Assembly: GCF_003628305.1 (NCBI RefSeq)
Contig: NZ_RBZM01000003.1
Coordinates: forward strand, 124,001-188,000
DNA length: 64,000 nucleotides
Direction of reading: 5' to 3'
From: Cohnella endophytica
Lineage (GTDB): Bacteria > Bacillota > Bacilli > Paenibacillales > Paenibacillaceae
The position numbers were made by a program, and so were the translations under genes. This document shows, piece after piece, positions 18,043-26,256 of the stretch; the first letter of the stretch is position 1; each line of letters starts with the position of its first letter. The notes below the pieces were generated by a model that saw only the letters and a program-made list of their open reading frames with translations, made no database searches and was not told the DNA's origin.

Positions 18043-18058
18043 ATCTAAACCTTTAGAT
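18043..18058. promoter_or_regulatory. LacI-family operator, autoregulatory copy
   Basis: ATCTAAACCTTTAGAT differs from the perfect palindrome at 16947-16962 by one central base. It lies about 23 bp upstream of the regulator start codon. Confidence 0.75.
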
Positions 18059-18154
18059 TTGCTTCTATTAACGTTATAACACATCCGGGATTTTTCTTGC
18101 AAGCGCTTTATTTCGCGCGATGGCGAATCGGAAAATGCGGCATATTTTTACATA

Positions 18155-18200
18155 AAAAGGGAAGTCCCTGGATCTTCATAGACCTAGGGGCTTCCCTTTT
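18155..18200. terminator. Terminator hairpin downstream of the PHP gene
   Basis: AAAAGGGAAGTCCC and GGGGCTTCCCTTTT form a long stem flanked by A and T runs. It ends the minus-strand PHP gene and could also act on the plus strand. Confidence 0.8.
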
Positions 18201-18216
18201 CGTGAGTTGGCTAGTT

Positions 18217-19029
18217 TTACAGCGGAACGACGACTTTCTGCTTCCCGCGGAAAAATACCCAGCGGCGGAATCCGAACTCGCGCAGACGTTTCTGCACGAG
18301 CTCCCAATCGTCGCCGATCCGTTCCGGTACGTGCGCATCGGATCCGAAGGTCACGTCGACGCCGAAATGCCGAGCGCGCTCCAAGATCGCATGAGAGGGA
18401 TACCAGCCTCCAACGTCTTTGGTTTTACCGCTCGTGTTGATCTCGATGGAAATATCGTTCGCGGCGACGGCCTTAAGAGCTTCGTCGATCTCGGCTTCGG
18501 CGCCCGAGATGTTCGCGAAATCCGGGTAGTAGCCCTTCATCGCGTCGATATGCCCGAGAACTTGGAATAGGCCGCTGCCGGCCGATTGTCGGATAAGATC
18601 GTAATAGTGTTTTTTCTCGTCGAGTTGTTCGTCTTCGTTCTTGCCCTTCCAACGATTCCGATTGAAGATGCTGACGCCTCTGGTCTGATGGACGGATCCG
18701 ATAATGTAGTCGAACGGATAAGGCTCGTATGAGGCCCGGTACAACTCGATCTGGTCGACGTAGAAATCGGATTCGACTCCGAGCAACACTTCGATTCGAT
18801 CCTTGTATTGCTCCTTCAGGCGCAGCACCTCGGCGACGTAATTAGGGAAGTCGCTTCGGGCCATCGCGATGCCGGGTTGAGGTTGATCCAGCTCGTGCGC
18901 GAAATAGGGCGAATGATCGGAAATGCCGATCACATGCATGCCGGCTTCGATCGCCGCTTCAATATAATCGCTGATCTTGCCTTGCGCGTGTCCGCATCTA
19001 TCATGGTGCGTATGCAAATCGAATTTCAT
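18217..19029 (-). CDS. PHP-domain histidinol-phosphatase-like protein (HisJ family)
   Basis: 270 residues of PHP fold. The metal-binding motifs HTHHDRCGH near the N-terminus, ISDHSPY, later VLGHID and the C-terminal SDAH are all visible, so a tri-metal phosphatase site is likely intact. HisJ-type enzymes remove phosphate from L-histidinol phosphate, the penultimate step of histidine synthesis. No his genes are nearby, so another phosphoester substrate is possible. Start ATG 19029 is preceded by AGGAGAG. Confidence 0.88.
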   Translation of the reverse strand: MKFDLHTHHDRCGHAQGKISDYIEAAIEAGMHVIGISDHSPYFAHELDQPQPGIAMARSDFPNYVAEVLRLKEQYKDRIEVLLGVESDFYVDQIELYRASYEPYPFDYIIGSVHQTRGVSIFNRNRWKGKNEDEQLDEKKHYYDLIRQSAGSGLFQVLGHIDAMKGYYPDFANISGAEAEIDEALKAVAANDISIEINTSGKTKDVGGWYPSHAILERARHFGVDVTFGSDAHVPERIGDDWELVQKRLREFGFRRWVFFRGKQKVVVPL

Positions 19030-19051
19030 GTGATCTCTCCTCGCGTGTTCG

Positions 19052-19954
19052 TTATTCGCTGCCGATGAATTGATCCTCCGGCATCCCTTTCAGGTCGTTC
19101 AGGAATTGGAGCATGGCGCTGTTCACGTATCGTCCGGTTTTCGTCATGACGCCGACGGGGTGGCTGACCTCGAATTCGTTGACGGGAATCATCTTCAGCG
19201 TTCCGAGTCGAAGCTCGCTGGATATCGACAGCTTCGAGATGACGGCGGCCCCCATGTTCAGCTCGACCATCCGTTTGACTTCCTCGCTGCTGCCCAGCTC
19301 CATGACCTTATTCGGCTCGAGGCCGTACTCGCGGAATATCCGGTCTACGAAGCGGCGACCTAACGTATCCGGGGACAACATGATTAGGGGAATATCCTTT
19401 AGCATCCCGATCGTAATCCGCTTCTCGGATGCGAGCTTATGCCGCGGAGCGACGACGAACTGAAAGGTGTCGTAATACAGGATGGAGGTTTCTACTTGCG
19501 GGCTTCTGTCGGTCAAGTATCCGATTCCGATGTCGACGGTTCCGTTCTCTACGCTAGACAGAACTTGCGTGGAGGACATGGATACGATTCTTGTCTTGAT
19601 AAGCGGATATTGGTCCTGGAAATAGGATAACACCCTGGGCAATATTTGAATCGCGATCGATGTCGTCGTACCTAAAACGATATGTCCTTGCGGGACTTGA
19701 TTGAGATCGGACAGCTTCTGCTTCAATTGCTCCACGATCGCGAGAATCTGCTCGGCATGCTCGAGGAACACTTGGCCGCGGTCCGTTAAGGTCACGGGAT
19801 GGTTGCGGTCTACTAGCACCGCTTTGAATTCGTCTTCGAGGTTCTTGATTTGCGCGGAGACGGCGGGTTGCGTCAAGTTGAGCACGTCGCCGGCTTTACG
19901 GAAGCTAAGCGTCTTGGATATCGTTACTAACGTCTCCAATTGGCTAATGTTCAA
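19052..19954 (-). CDS. LysR-family transcriptional regulator
   Basis: 300 residues from a TTG at 19954, preceded by GAGGGGGAG at good spacing; an in-frame ATG at 19990 would add 12 residues. The N-terminal HTH (ISQLETLVTISKTLSFRKAG, LTQPAVSAQIKNLE) is followed by a substrate-binding effector domain. It is divergent from the DHA2 exporter gene, but that gene has palindromes better explained by its own PadR regulator. The effector is unknown. Confidence 0.92.
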   Translation of the reverse strand: MNISQLETLVTISKTLSFRKAGDVLNLTQPAVSAQIKNLEDEFKAVLVDRNHPVTLTDRGQVFLEHAEQILAIVEQLKQKLSDLNQVPQGHIVLGTTTSIAIQILPRVLSYFQDQYPLIKTRIVSMSSTQVLSSVENGTVDIGIGYLTDRSPQVETSILYYDTFQFVVAPRHKLASEKRITIGMLKDIPLIMLSPDTLGRRFVDRIFREYGLEPNKVMELGSSEEVKRMVELNMGAAVISKLSISSELRLGTLKMIPVNEFEVSHPVGVMTKTGRYVNSAMLQFLNDLKGMPEDQFIGSE

Positions 19955-20061
19955 TTGATCTCCCCCTCTGGAATCGAATAAATTTATCATTTCATTCGAA
20001 GGATATAAAAAAGCTTTGTCGTTCTTACATTATAGGGGATTATTAAAATCGTCGCAAAGGG

Positions 20062-20089
20062 TTGAATGTTACTCAAATTTGAGTATACT
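20062..20089 (+). promoter_or_regulatory. Promoter of the exporter/PadR operon
   Basis: TTGAAT at 20062-20067 and TATACT at 20084-20089, 16 bp apart. The first palindrome covers the spacer and touches the -10, an arrangement suited to repression. Confidence 0.6.
20070..20085. promoter_or_regulatory. Palindromic operator 1, candidate PadR site
   Basis: TACTCAAATTTGAGTA is a perfect 16-bp palindrome overlapping the promoter spacer of the exporter operon. Confidence 0.75.
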
Positions 20090-20100
20090 ATCATTTGGGT

Positions 20101-20116
20101 ATTCAAATTTGAGTAA
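20101..20116. promoter_or_regulatory. Palindromic operator 2, candidate PadR site
   Basis: ATTCAAATTTGAGTAA shares the core TCAAATTTGA with operator 1, with one base breaking symmetry. The two centres are 30 bp apart, close to three helical turns, so dimers could bind on the same face. Confidence 0.75.
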
Positions 20117-20156
20117 TATCATACCGAACAATCGGATTGATGAAGGGGTTAAGATT

Positions 20157-21734
20157 ATGGATGCAAAGAAAAGCAGCGTTAAGCTCGTCGTAGCGGGCTT
20201 GTTGCTCGGACTGTTCATGGCATCGCTCGATCAGACGATCGTCTCCACGGCGATGACTACGATTATTAAGAAGCTCGGAGGGTTCGAAAGCTTCATTTGG
20301 GTGTATTCCGCCTACATGATCGCAATGGTCGTATCGACGCCGATTTTCGGCAAGCTGTCCGATATGTACGGTCGCAAACGGTTTTTCCTGTTGGGACTAT
20401 CGTTGTTCTTGATCGGTTCCATCCTGTGCGGAACGGCGACGAACATGGATCAACTGATCATTTACCGCGCGATTCAAGGAATCGGCGGCGGCGCGCTTAT
20501 GCCGATCGTATTCACGATCATTTTCGATCTGTTCCCCGCGGAGAAACGCGGTAAGATGATGGGGCTATTCGGGGCCGTATTCGGATTGTCCAGCGTTTTC
20601 GGGCCGATTCTCGGCGGCACGATTACCGACAATATCAGCTGGCGTTGGATTTTCTATATTAACGTCCCGATCGGCATTCTTTCGATTATTTTCATCCTTA
20701 GAGGGTATCACGAATCCAAAATTACGAAAAAGCAAGTCATCGACTGGTTGGGAGCGATTCTGCTTACGGCCGCGATCTTGTGCTTGATGTTCGGGCTGGA
20801 GCTCGGCGGCACGGACGGCTGGGCATGGGGTTCCGCGAAAACGATCTCGTTGTTCGTCGGCGCCGGAGTATTGCTCGTATTATTCCTTCTGGCGGAAAGA
20901 GTCGCCAAAGACCCGATTATCAAGCTTAGCCTGTTCAAAACCCGCTTATTTACGGGCAGCATGGGAGTCAGCGCCCTGTACGGCGGCGTTATGATGGCAT
21001 CCGCGACTTATATTCCGATCTTCATCCAAGGCGTCTTCCACAAGACGGCCACGCAAACGAGCACCGTGCTCACTCCGATGATGCTTGGCGTCGTAATCAG
21101 CGCTCAGCTCGGAGGAAGAATCGGCATCAAGTTCCGTTACCGCGACGTGATGATCGTCTCGGCGTTGACGTTGATCTTGGGTTCTTACTTGCTCGGATAT
21201 GTCATGGATCCTACGACGAGCCAATTCACGATCGGCGTGTTTATGGTTATCGTAGGTCTCGGCATGGGCGTTTCGTTCTCGCTCTTGAACATTTCGACGT
21301 TAAATGCCGTACCTCCGCAACACAAAGGTTCGGCGTCTTCCCTGATCACTTTCTTCCGGACGATCGGCTCGGCGCTCGGGATCACGGTGTTCGGCACGCT
21401 TCAAAAGCATGACTTCCAAGAGGGAATCAAACAAATTCCGAACATCCCGGCCGAGATGGCCGAGAAAATCAAAGGCGGTCAAGCTTTGCTCGATCCCGAG
21501 GTACAAGCGAAAATGCACTTGCCGCCGGAACTCGTAAATTCGTTGCTTGCCAAGCTTTCCGACTCGATTTTGTTTATCTTCCAATGGTCGATCATCTTGC
21601 CGATCATTGCTCTCGTGTTCATCTTCCTGATGGGCCGGGCACGCATGGAAACGGCGAAGCCGGGCTCGCAAGGCGCCCCCGGCAAACAAGGGAAGCAAGG
21701 CGAAGGCGGCAAGCCGGAACCTTCCTTCCACTGA
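20157..21734 (+). CDS. DHA2-family (EmrB/QacA) MFS drug exporter
   Basis: 525 residues with 14 predicted membrane segments. Motif A (GKLSDMYGRKR) follows TM2 and motif C (GLSSVFGPILGG) lies in TM5, as in proton-driven antiporters; the N-terminal LDQTIVSTA signature of the DHA2 group is present. The C-terminus is a Gly/Lys-rich tail. Start ATG 20157 follows GAAGGGG; the frame extends upstream over the operators and was trimmed. It is 9 bp from the PadR gene and probably co-transcribed with it, giving drug- or toxin-inducible efflux. Confidence 0.93.
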   Translation: MDAKKSSVKLVVAGLLLGLFMASLDQTIVSTAMTTIIKKLGGFESFIWVYSAYMIAMVVSTPIFGKLSDMYGRKRFFLLGLSLFLIGSILCGTATNMDQLIIYRAIQGIGGGALMPIVFTIIFDLFPAEKRGKMMGLFGAVFGLSSVFGPILGGTITDNISWRWIFYINVPIGILSIIFILRGYHESKITKKQVIDWLGAILLTAAILCLMFGLELGGTDGWAWGSAKTISLFVGAGVLLVLFLLAERVAKDPIIKLSLFKTRLFTGSMGVSALYGGVMMASATYIPIFIQGVFHKTATQTSTVLTPMMLGVVISAQLGGRIGIKFRYRDVMIVSALTLILGSYLLGYVMDPTTSQFTIGVFMVIVGLGMGVSFSLLNISTLNAVPPQHKGSASSLITFFRTIGSALGITVFGTLQKHDFQEGIKQIPNIPAEMAEKIKGGQALLDPEVQAKMHLPPELVNSLLAKLSDSILFIFQWSIILPIIALVFIFLMGRARMETAKPGSQGAPGKQGKQGEGGKPEPSFH

Positions 21735-21743
21735 GGCTAAGCG

Positions 21744-22313
21744 ATGTCCATTAAACTGCTCGTGCTCGGTCTGCTTATGGAGAAGGAGTGCCACCCTTAC
21801 GAAATCCGACAGACGATCAAGGGGCGGAATTGGGACCAGACTTTTCGGGTGAAGGACGGTTCGCTGTATTACGCGGTCGATCAATTGAGGCAGGACGGCT
21901 TTATCGAAGTGGCGGAGACGATTCCGGTTTCCGGCGACAACCGGCCGGATAAGACCGTGTACCGCATAACGGAAAGCGGAAAGTCGCAATTGCTCGAAAT
22001 GCTCTATTCCCAGATGACCCAAGGCTTCTACCCGCAACATCCGCTGTTCATGACGCTGCCGTTCGTCCGGCATACGGACTTGAAGCGCGTCGAAGAGCTG
22101 ATCGAGAAACAGCTGGAAGCCAGCTTAGGCCGGATCAGCCGTCTCGAAGGCGTATTGGAGATCAAGAAAGAACGGCTTCCCAGAGGCTCCGTCCTGTTGA
22201 TCGAAGGAATACTGCGCTTTAACAAGACGGAGCGGGAATGGCTGGAGGATTTGTTGAAGGAGGCGCGTAACGCGCGTCTGGCCGAAGGCCCGGCTCCTAA
22301 GCCGGAAGAGTGA
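21744..22313 (+). CDS. PadR-family transcriptional regulator
   Basis: 189 residues: an N-terminal PadR winged helix (KLLVLGLLMEKECHPYEIRQ, VKDGSLYYAVDQLRQDGFIE, YRITESGK) and a C-terminal helical dimerisation domain (Vir_act_alpha_C type). It sits 9 bp after the exporter gene. I infer that it represses its own operon by binding the twin TCAAATTTGA palindromes and is released by an exported compound. Confidence 0.9.
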   Translation: MSIKLLVLGLLMEKECHPYEIRQTIKGRNWDQTFRVKDGSLYYAVDQLRQDGFIEVAETIPVSGDNRPDKTVYRITESGKSQLLEMLYSQMTQGFYPQHPLFMTLPFVRHTDLKRVEELIEKQLEASLGRISRLEGVLEIKKERLPRGSVLLIEGILRFNKTEREWLEDLLKEARNARLAEGPAPKPEE

Positions 22314-22319
22314 TGACAT

Positions 22320-22375
22320 AAGCCCGATTTATCGCGCGAGGAGAATTTTGCATCCGCGGTAATTCGGGCTTCTTT
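22320..22375 (+). terminator. Terminator after the PadR gene
   Basis: AAGCCCGA at 22320-22327 pairs with TCGGGCTT at 22364-22371 around a GC-rich inner region that can also fold, followed by CTTTT. Confidence 0.65.
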
Positions 22376-22505
22376 TCCGTTCGGCGCGTATTTGCGGAAT
22401 ATTAAATCCGTCTAAAGTCCGTCGGAGGCACAGGAAAAAGTAAGCCGCCTGTCGAATGATTCCGTCAAACAGAGCTAGAAAGTAGCGGGAAGAGGCGACG
22501 ACACG

Positions 22506-23762
22506 ATGAACGAGAAGAAGAAAATCCGGGCATGGGTAATGTACGATTGGGCGAATTCCGCCTTTGCGACGACGATTATGGCTGCCGTCATGCCGATTTA
22601 CTTCATTAGCGTGGCGGGAGGCACCGACGGAAGTTGGAGTTTTACCCAGACGGCCGCGGCGATCGTCGTGGCGCTATTATCTCCGTTACTTGGGGCCATC
22701 GCGGATTATAGCGGCAGGAAGGTGTTTTTCCTTCGGGCGTTCACCATTATCGGCGCTCTCGCGAGCGCGGGGCTTGCCTTCGTCGGCACGGGCGACATGT
22801 GGCTGGCTTCGGTACTGGTCGTCATCGGGATGGTCGGTTTCGGGACGGGAAATACGTTCTACGATGCTTTGCTGAACGATATCACATCTCCGGATCTTCG
22901 GGAGGGAGTAAGCGCGCGCGGATATGCGATGGGCTATCTGGGCGGGGGGCTGCTGCTTGCGGTTAACCTGGGTCTCATTCTGGGCTGGGACAAAATCGGA
23001 TTGCCCGACAAAACGGCGGCATCGCAAATTTCTTTCGTTTCGGTAGGCATATGGTGGCTCGTGTTTTCTTGGCCGCTGTTCCGTAATCTGAAGGATCAAC
23101 GATCGGCCATCGCCGGCGGGCTGCGGGATACCTTGAAAACCGGCTCCCGCCGATTAGGCGAGACATTCTCTCAGCTAAAGAAGTATCCGGAGCTGTTAAA
23201 GTTCATGGTCTCGTATTGGTTTTTCTTCGACGGCATCAATACGATCATCGTTATGGCGGCAAGCTACGGCACGACGATCGGGATCGAAGATAAAGATCTC
23301 ATTACCGCGTTGTTGATCACCCAATTCATCGGGTTCCCGGCAACGCTGGCGTTCGGTAAAATGGCGGATCGGTTAGGGAGCAAGAAAATGCTGTACGGCT
23401 CTTTAGTCACTTATTTGATCATCGTCATCCTCGGGTATTTCATGACGAACTCGCTCCACTTTTACTTGTTGGCGTGTCTTGTCGGCCTCGTGCAAGGAGG
23501 GTCGCAAGCCACTTCGCGGGCAATCTTCAGCAAGATGATCCCTCAGGGCAGAACCGCCGAGTTCAATGGATTCCTGAGCTTTACGAGCCGGTTCTTTTCC
23601 TTCGGCGGGCCGCTCGTCTTCGGCATCGTGAAGCTGGTCAGCGATTCGAGCCGTTCGGCGCTGCTCGCCGTCGCGCTCTTCTTCGTCGCGGGCATCATTC
23701 TGCTCACGTTCGTCAATCTGGCGAAAGGCGAGAAGGAAGCCGAACAGCCGTATTCTGTATGA
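22506..23762 (+). CDS. MFS transporter, UMF1 (Atg22-like) family
   Basis: 418 residues with about 12 membrane segments. The N-terminal YDWANSAFATTIMAAVMPIYF block is the hallmark of the UMF1/Atg22-like group, and DYSGRKVFFL is a motif A equivalent. The eukaryotic relative Atg22 exports amino acids from vacuoles; bacterial substrates are not established. Start ATG 22506 is preceded by GGGAAGAGG. It is convergent with the phospholipase-like gene, with only 16 bp between the stops. Confidence 0.88.
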   Translation: MNEKKKIRAWVMYDWANSAFATTIMAAVMPIYFISVAGGTDGSWSFTQTAAAIVVALLSPLLGAIADYSGRKVFFLRAFTIIGALASAGLAFVGTGDMWLASVLVVIGMVGFGTGNTFYDALLNDITSPDLREGVSARGYAMGYLGGGLLLAVNLGLILGWDKIGLPDKTAASQISFVSVGIWWLVFSWPLFRNLKDQRSAIAGGLRDTLKTGSRRLGETFSQLKKYPELLKFMVSYWFFFDGINTIIVMAASYGTTIGIEDKDLITALLITQFIGFPATLAFGKMADRLGSKKMLYGSLVTYLIIVILGYFMTNSLHFYLLACLVGLVQGGSQATSRAIFSKMIPQGRTAEFNGFLSFTSRFFSFGGPLVFGIVKLVSDSSRSALLAVALFFVAGIILLTFVNLAKGEKEAEQPYSV

Positions 23763-23778
23763 GGCGGAATCAACTTCA

Positions 23779-24729
23779 TTACCTTTGCGGCACGACGGAT
23801 TCCGCATAAGTAACGGGGATCCCGCCGCAAGGCAGCCCGGTTTCATAGGATAAATCCTGGAGCAGCTCGCTGAACGAAACTTTCAGTAGGGCTGATTCTT
23901 CGTTCGTCTTCGCATCGAGCCAAGAGATCGCCGCGGCCGTCGTCGCGTGCGCATCCTCCAAAGCCCGGTCCCATAGCTCGTCAGCGCTGTCATGATGGAC
24001 GAGCGTACGGTCCGTCGGATCGATCCAAGGCTGCTTGGCATCGTTCAGTACGTCCCAGTCGGGTATTTGCAACGGCGGAGAGAAAGGCGACAATTGACCG
24101 AAAGCGACCCTGCCTTTCCAACCGGAAGGGTCATAGAATAGCCGCTGCGCTCGAGTCATCTGGGCGATGGCGCCGTCAAGTTGCTCCGCCGTAATCTTGC
24201 CGGCTATGGCGGGATAATGCTCGGAGACGACCCGCAGGAAATCGGAGGAGAATTCGCCGGGGAGCCGTCCTCCGGTATCGATGTCGGGAGCGACGGGAGT
24301 CGAACCGGTATGCACGCCGGCTCTTCGCATCAGAATCGCGGAATCCATCGCCGTCTCGTAACGTTGATGGTGCCACTTCTTGAAGCCGGAACGGCTGAAG
24401 ACGAACGGATGGAGGTGACGGTCGAGAATATGGTGCAACAAAAAGCCCAGCGTATATGCGATCGCCGGATCCGCGAACGGACGCTTGCGTGCCTCGTCGA
24501 ATAAGGAAAGAAGGAACGGGCCGCATCGGACGTTGTGCATGAGGGAGCCGAGACGGTTAAGCTCCGTTGACGGTTGCCAAGGCAGAAAATGATCGTAAAA
24601 AAGGAAATCCGGACCTTGGCAGCCGATCCGGAATGCGTTAAGCCACTCTTTCGCGAGAGCATTCCTGTCGATATGAAGGACGTCTAAGACTTCGGTCCCA
24701 AACCGGATATGGGCCCATATGTTCGGCAT
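23779..24729 (-). CDS. Zinc-dependent phospholipase C-like protein
   Basis: About 316 residues from ATG 24729, preceded by AAAGGAG. The sequence opens MPNIWAHIRFG and shows His/Asp residues spaced along helices (FLLHHILDRHLHPFVF, KWHHQRYETAMDSAIL) as in the zinc-dependent phospholipase C family, which uses a cluster of His/Asp ligands. No signal peptide is visible, unlike secreted phospholipases, so it may be a cytoplasmic hydrolase. The upstream extension overlaps the divergent CheX-like gene and was trimmed. Confidence 0.8.
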   Translation of the reverse strand: MPNIWAHIRFGTEVLDVLHIDRNALAKEWLNAFRIGCQGPDFLFYDHFLPWQPSTELNRLGSLMHNVRCGPFLLSLFDEARKRPFADPAIAYTLGFLLHHILDRHLHPFVFSRSGFKKWHHQRYETAMDSAILMRRAGVHTGSTPVAPDIDTGGRLPGEFSSDFLRVVSEHYPAIAGKITAEQLDGAIAQMTRAQRLFYDPSGWKGRVAFGQLSPFSPPLQIPDWDVLNDAKQPWIDPTDRTLVHHDSADELWDRALEDAHATTAAAISWLDAKTNEESALLKVSFSELLQDLSYETGLPCGGIPVTYAESVVPQR

Positions 24730-24844
24730 AGTTCTCGCTCCTTTGACAAAAATCAGTGTACTTGTACTCTTGATTTCAGTATAATGAGGGAAAGCGGTTA
24801 CGGCTAGCGGTTTAATCCAGTTAGGAAAAGGGGCGCGTTCAGAC

Positions 24845-25303
24845 ATGAAGGCTGAGTACATCAACCCATTTTTGGAATCCGCGCGCATGGTTATCGAACA
24901 AATGGTGCAAATTCGTCCCAGTACCGGCCAACTGTCGATCAGGGACATTAAATTTGCGGAAAACCATGTGTGGATTCAAATCGGATTGACGGGACATATG
25001 ACCGGAGACATCGTGTTCGGTTTAAGCGAGTCGGTGGCGCTGCGGATCATTTCCGCGATGATGGGCGGCTACGCGATTACGGAAATCGACGAGATGGGCA
25101 AGAGCGCGATTTCCGAGCTTGGCAACATGATCAGCGGCAACGCAAGCACGATGCTTTACAATCAAGGCGTTCACGTCGATATTACGCCTCCTAAGATTAT
25201 GGGCTCCCATTTCGCCTCGGCAACGGGCGCGAGCAGGGCATTGGCGGTTCCTTTGATCATGGACGGCATCGGCGAGATGGAGATTCAAGTATTAATCGCT
25301 TAA
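24845..25303 (+). CDS. cheX: CheX-like chemotaxis phosphatase
   Basis: 152 residues matching the CheC/CheX/FliY fold. A single ExxN-type active site appears in ISELGNMISGNAS, as in CheX, which dephosphorylates CheY-P as a dimer. A terminator and palindromes follow. It stands alone, away from che/fla genes; together with the truncated receptor at the left edge it indicates a motile organism. ATG start with a weak upstream site. Confidence 0.87.
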   Translation: MKAEYINPFLESARMVIEQMVQIRPSTGQLSIRDIKFAENHVWIQIGLTGHMTGDIVFGLSESVALRIISAMMGGYAITEIDEMGKSAISELGNMISGNASTMLYNQGVHVDITPPKIMGSHFASATGASRALAVPLIMDGIGEMEIQVLIA

Positions 25304-25323
25304 TTACGACCGACTCTATGTAC

Positions 25324-25337
25324 ATACGATATCGTAT
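25324..25337. promoter_or_regulatory. Palindrome with ACGATATCGT core, copy 1
   Basis: ATACGATATCGTAT, a perfect 14-bp palindrome just after the CheX-like gene, shares its core with the copy at 25380-25395. The binder is unknown. Confidence 0.5.
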
Positions 25338-25350
25338 AGCAAGCAAGACC

Positions 25351-25370
25351 GCCCCGGCAGGGGCTTTTTT
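25351..25370 (+). terminator. Terminator after the CheX-like gene
   Basis: GCCCC-GGCA-GGGGC followed by six T, a compact intrinsic terminator. Confidence 0.85.
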
Positions 25371-25379
25371 CATGATTCG

Positions 25380-25395
25380 GAAACGATATCGTTTC
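25380..25395. promoter_or_regulatory. Palindrome with ACGATATCGT core, copy 2, upstream of the SDR gene
   Basis: GAAACGATATCGTTTC is a perfect 16-bp palindrome about 50 bp before the SDR start. Its centre is 57 bp from copy 1. It is a likely operator, possibly for a regulator of the SDR/helicase genes, which is not encoded next to it. Confidence 0.6.
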
Positions 25396-25447
25396 ACGCC
25401 ATGCGGATTCGGCTCCGCTGCGCTTATTTCCTCCAAGGAGGGTAATG

Positions 25448-26230
25448 ATGAGAGTAACGTTACGGAACAAGGTGGTGCTCATTACCGGAGCATCCAGCGG
25501 TATCGGCGCATTGGTCGCGAAGCTGCTGGCCGAGCGAGGCGCCATTCCGATCTTGACGGCGCGTTCGAAGTCGAAGATGCAACAGTTGTCCGCAAAGATC
25601 GAGGGGGAGCATGCCGTCTTCGAGATGGATGTCACCTCGGAAGATCAGGTGCGCGAGGTCGTCTCGCAAGTGCTCCGACAATACGGTAAAATCGATGTAT
25701 TGCTCAATAACGCGGGGTACGGCGAGTTTATTCCTTTCTCCGAAGCTGCGCTTGCGCATTTCGAAGGCATGATGGACGTGAATTACATGGGTACGGTGCG
25801 TTGCGCGCATGCGGTGCTTCCTTCGATGCTCCAATCGGGGCAGGGACATATCGTTAACGTTGCTTCGATGGCCGGCAAGCTGGCTACCGCCAAGTCGACG
25901 GGATACGCCGCGACCAAGCATGCCGTTCTCGGCTTCACCAATGCGTTGCGCCAAGAGCTTAGAGGTTCGGGCGTGCAGGTTTCCGCCGTAAATCCGGGTC
26001 CGATCGATACGCCGTTCTTCGATCGCGCGGATCCTCAAGGGACGTACGTAAAAAACGTTCGTTGGCTCATGCTGGATCCGGACAAGGTCGCCAAGGCGAT
26101 CGTATCCGTCATCGAAAGAAGAAAGGCCGAGCTGGATATGCCTTGGACGGCTTCCGTCGGCGTGAAGATCATGCAATTGTTTCCCCGCGCGAGCGAAGCC
26201 CTTTTCGGGCGGTTCATGAATAAGAAATAG
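25448..26230 (+). CDS. Short-chain dehydrogenase/reductase (SDR)
   Basis: About 260 residues of classical SDR: the nucleotide-binding TGASSGIG at the N-terminus, NNAG in the middle, then the catalytic Ser and YAATK, and a PGPIDTPF segment. It should reduce or oxidise a carbonyl/alcohol with NAD(P)H; the substrate is not evident. Of two adjacent ATG codons, the second (25448) is better spaced from AAGGAGG. A helicase gene follows after 26 bp. Confidence 0.88.
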   Translation: MRVTLRNKVVLITGASSGIGALVAKLLAERGAIPILTARSKSKMQQLSAKIEGEHAVFEMDVTSEDQVREVVSQVLRQYGKIDVLLNNAGYGEFIPFSEAALAHFEGMMDVNYMGTVRCAHAVLPSMLQSGQGHIVNVASMAGKLATAKSTGYAATKHAVLGFTNALRQELRGSGVQVSAVNPGPIDTPFFDRADPQGTYVKNVRWLMLDPDKVAKAIVSVIERRKAELDMPWTASVGVKIMQLFPRASEALFGRFMNKK

Positions 26231-26256
26231 GCAAGTTCAGATAAGGGGTTGGAACG

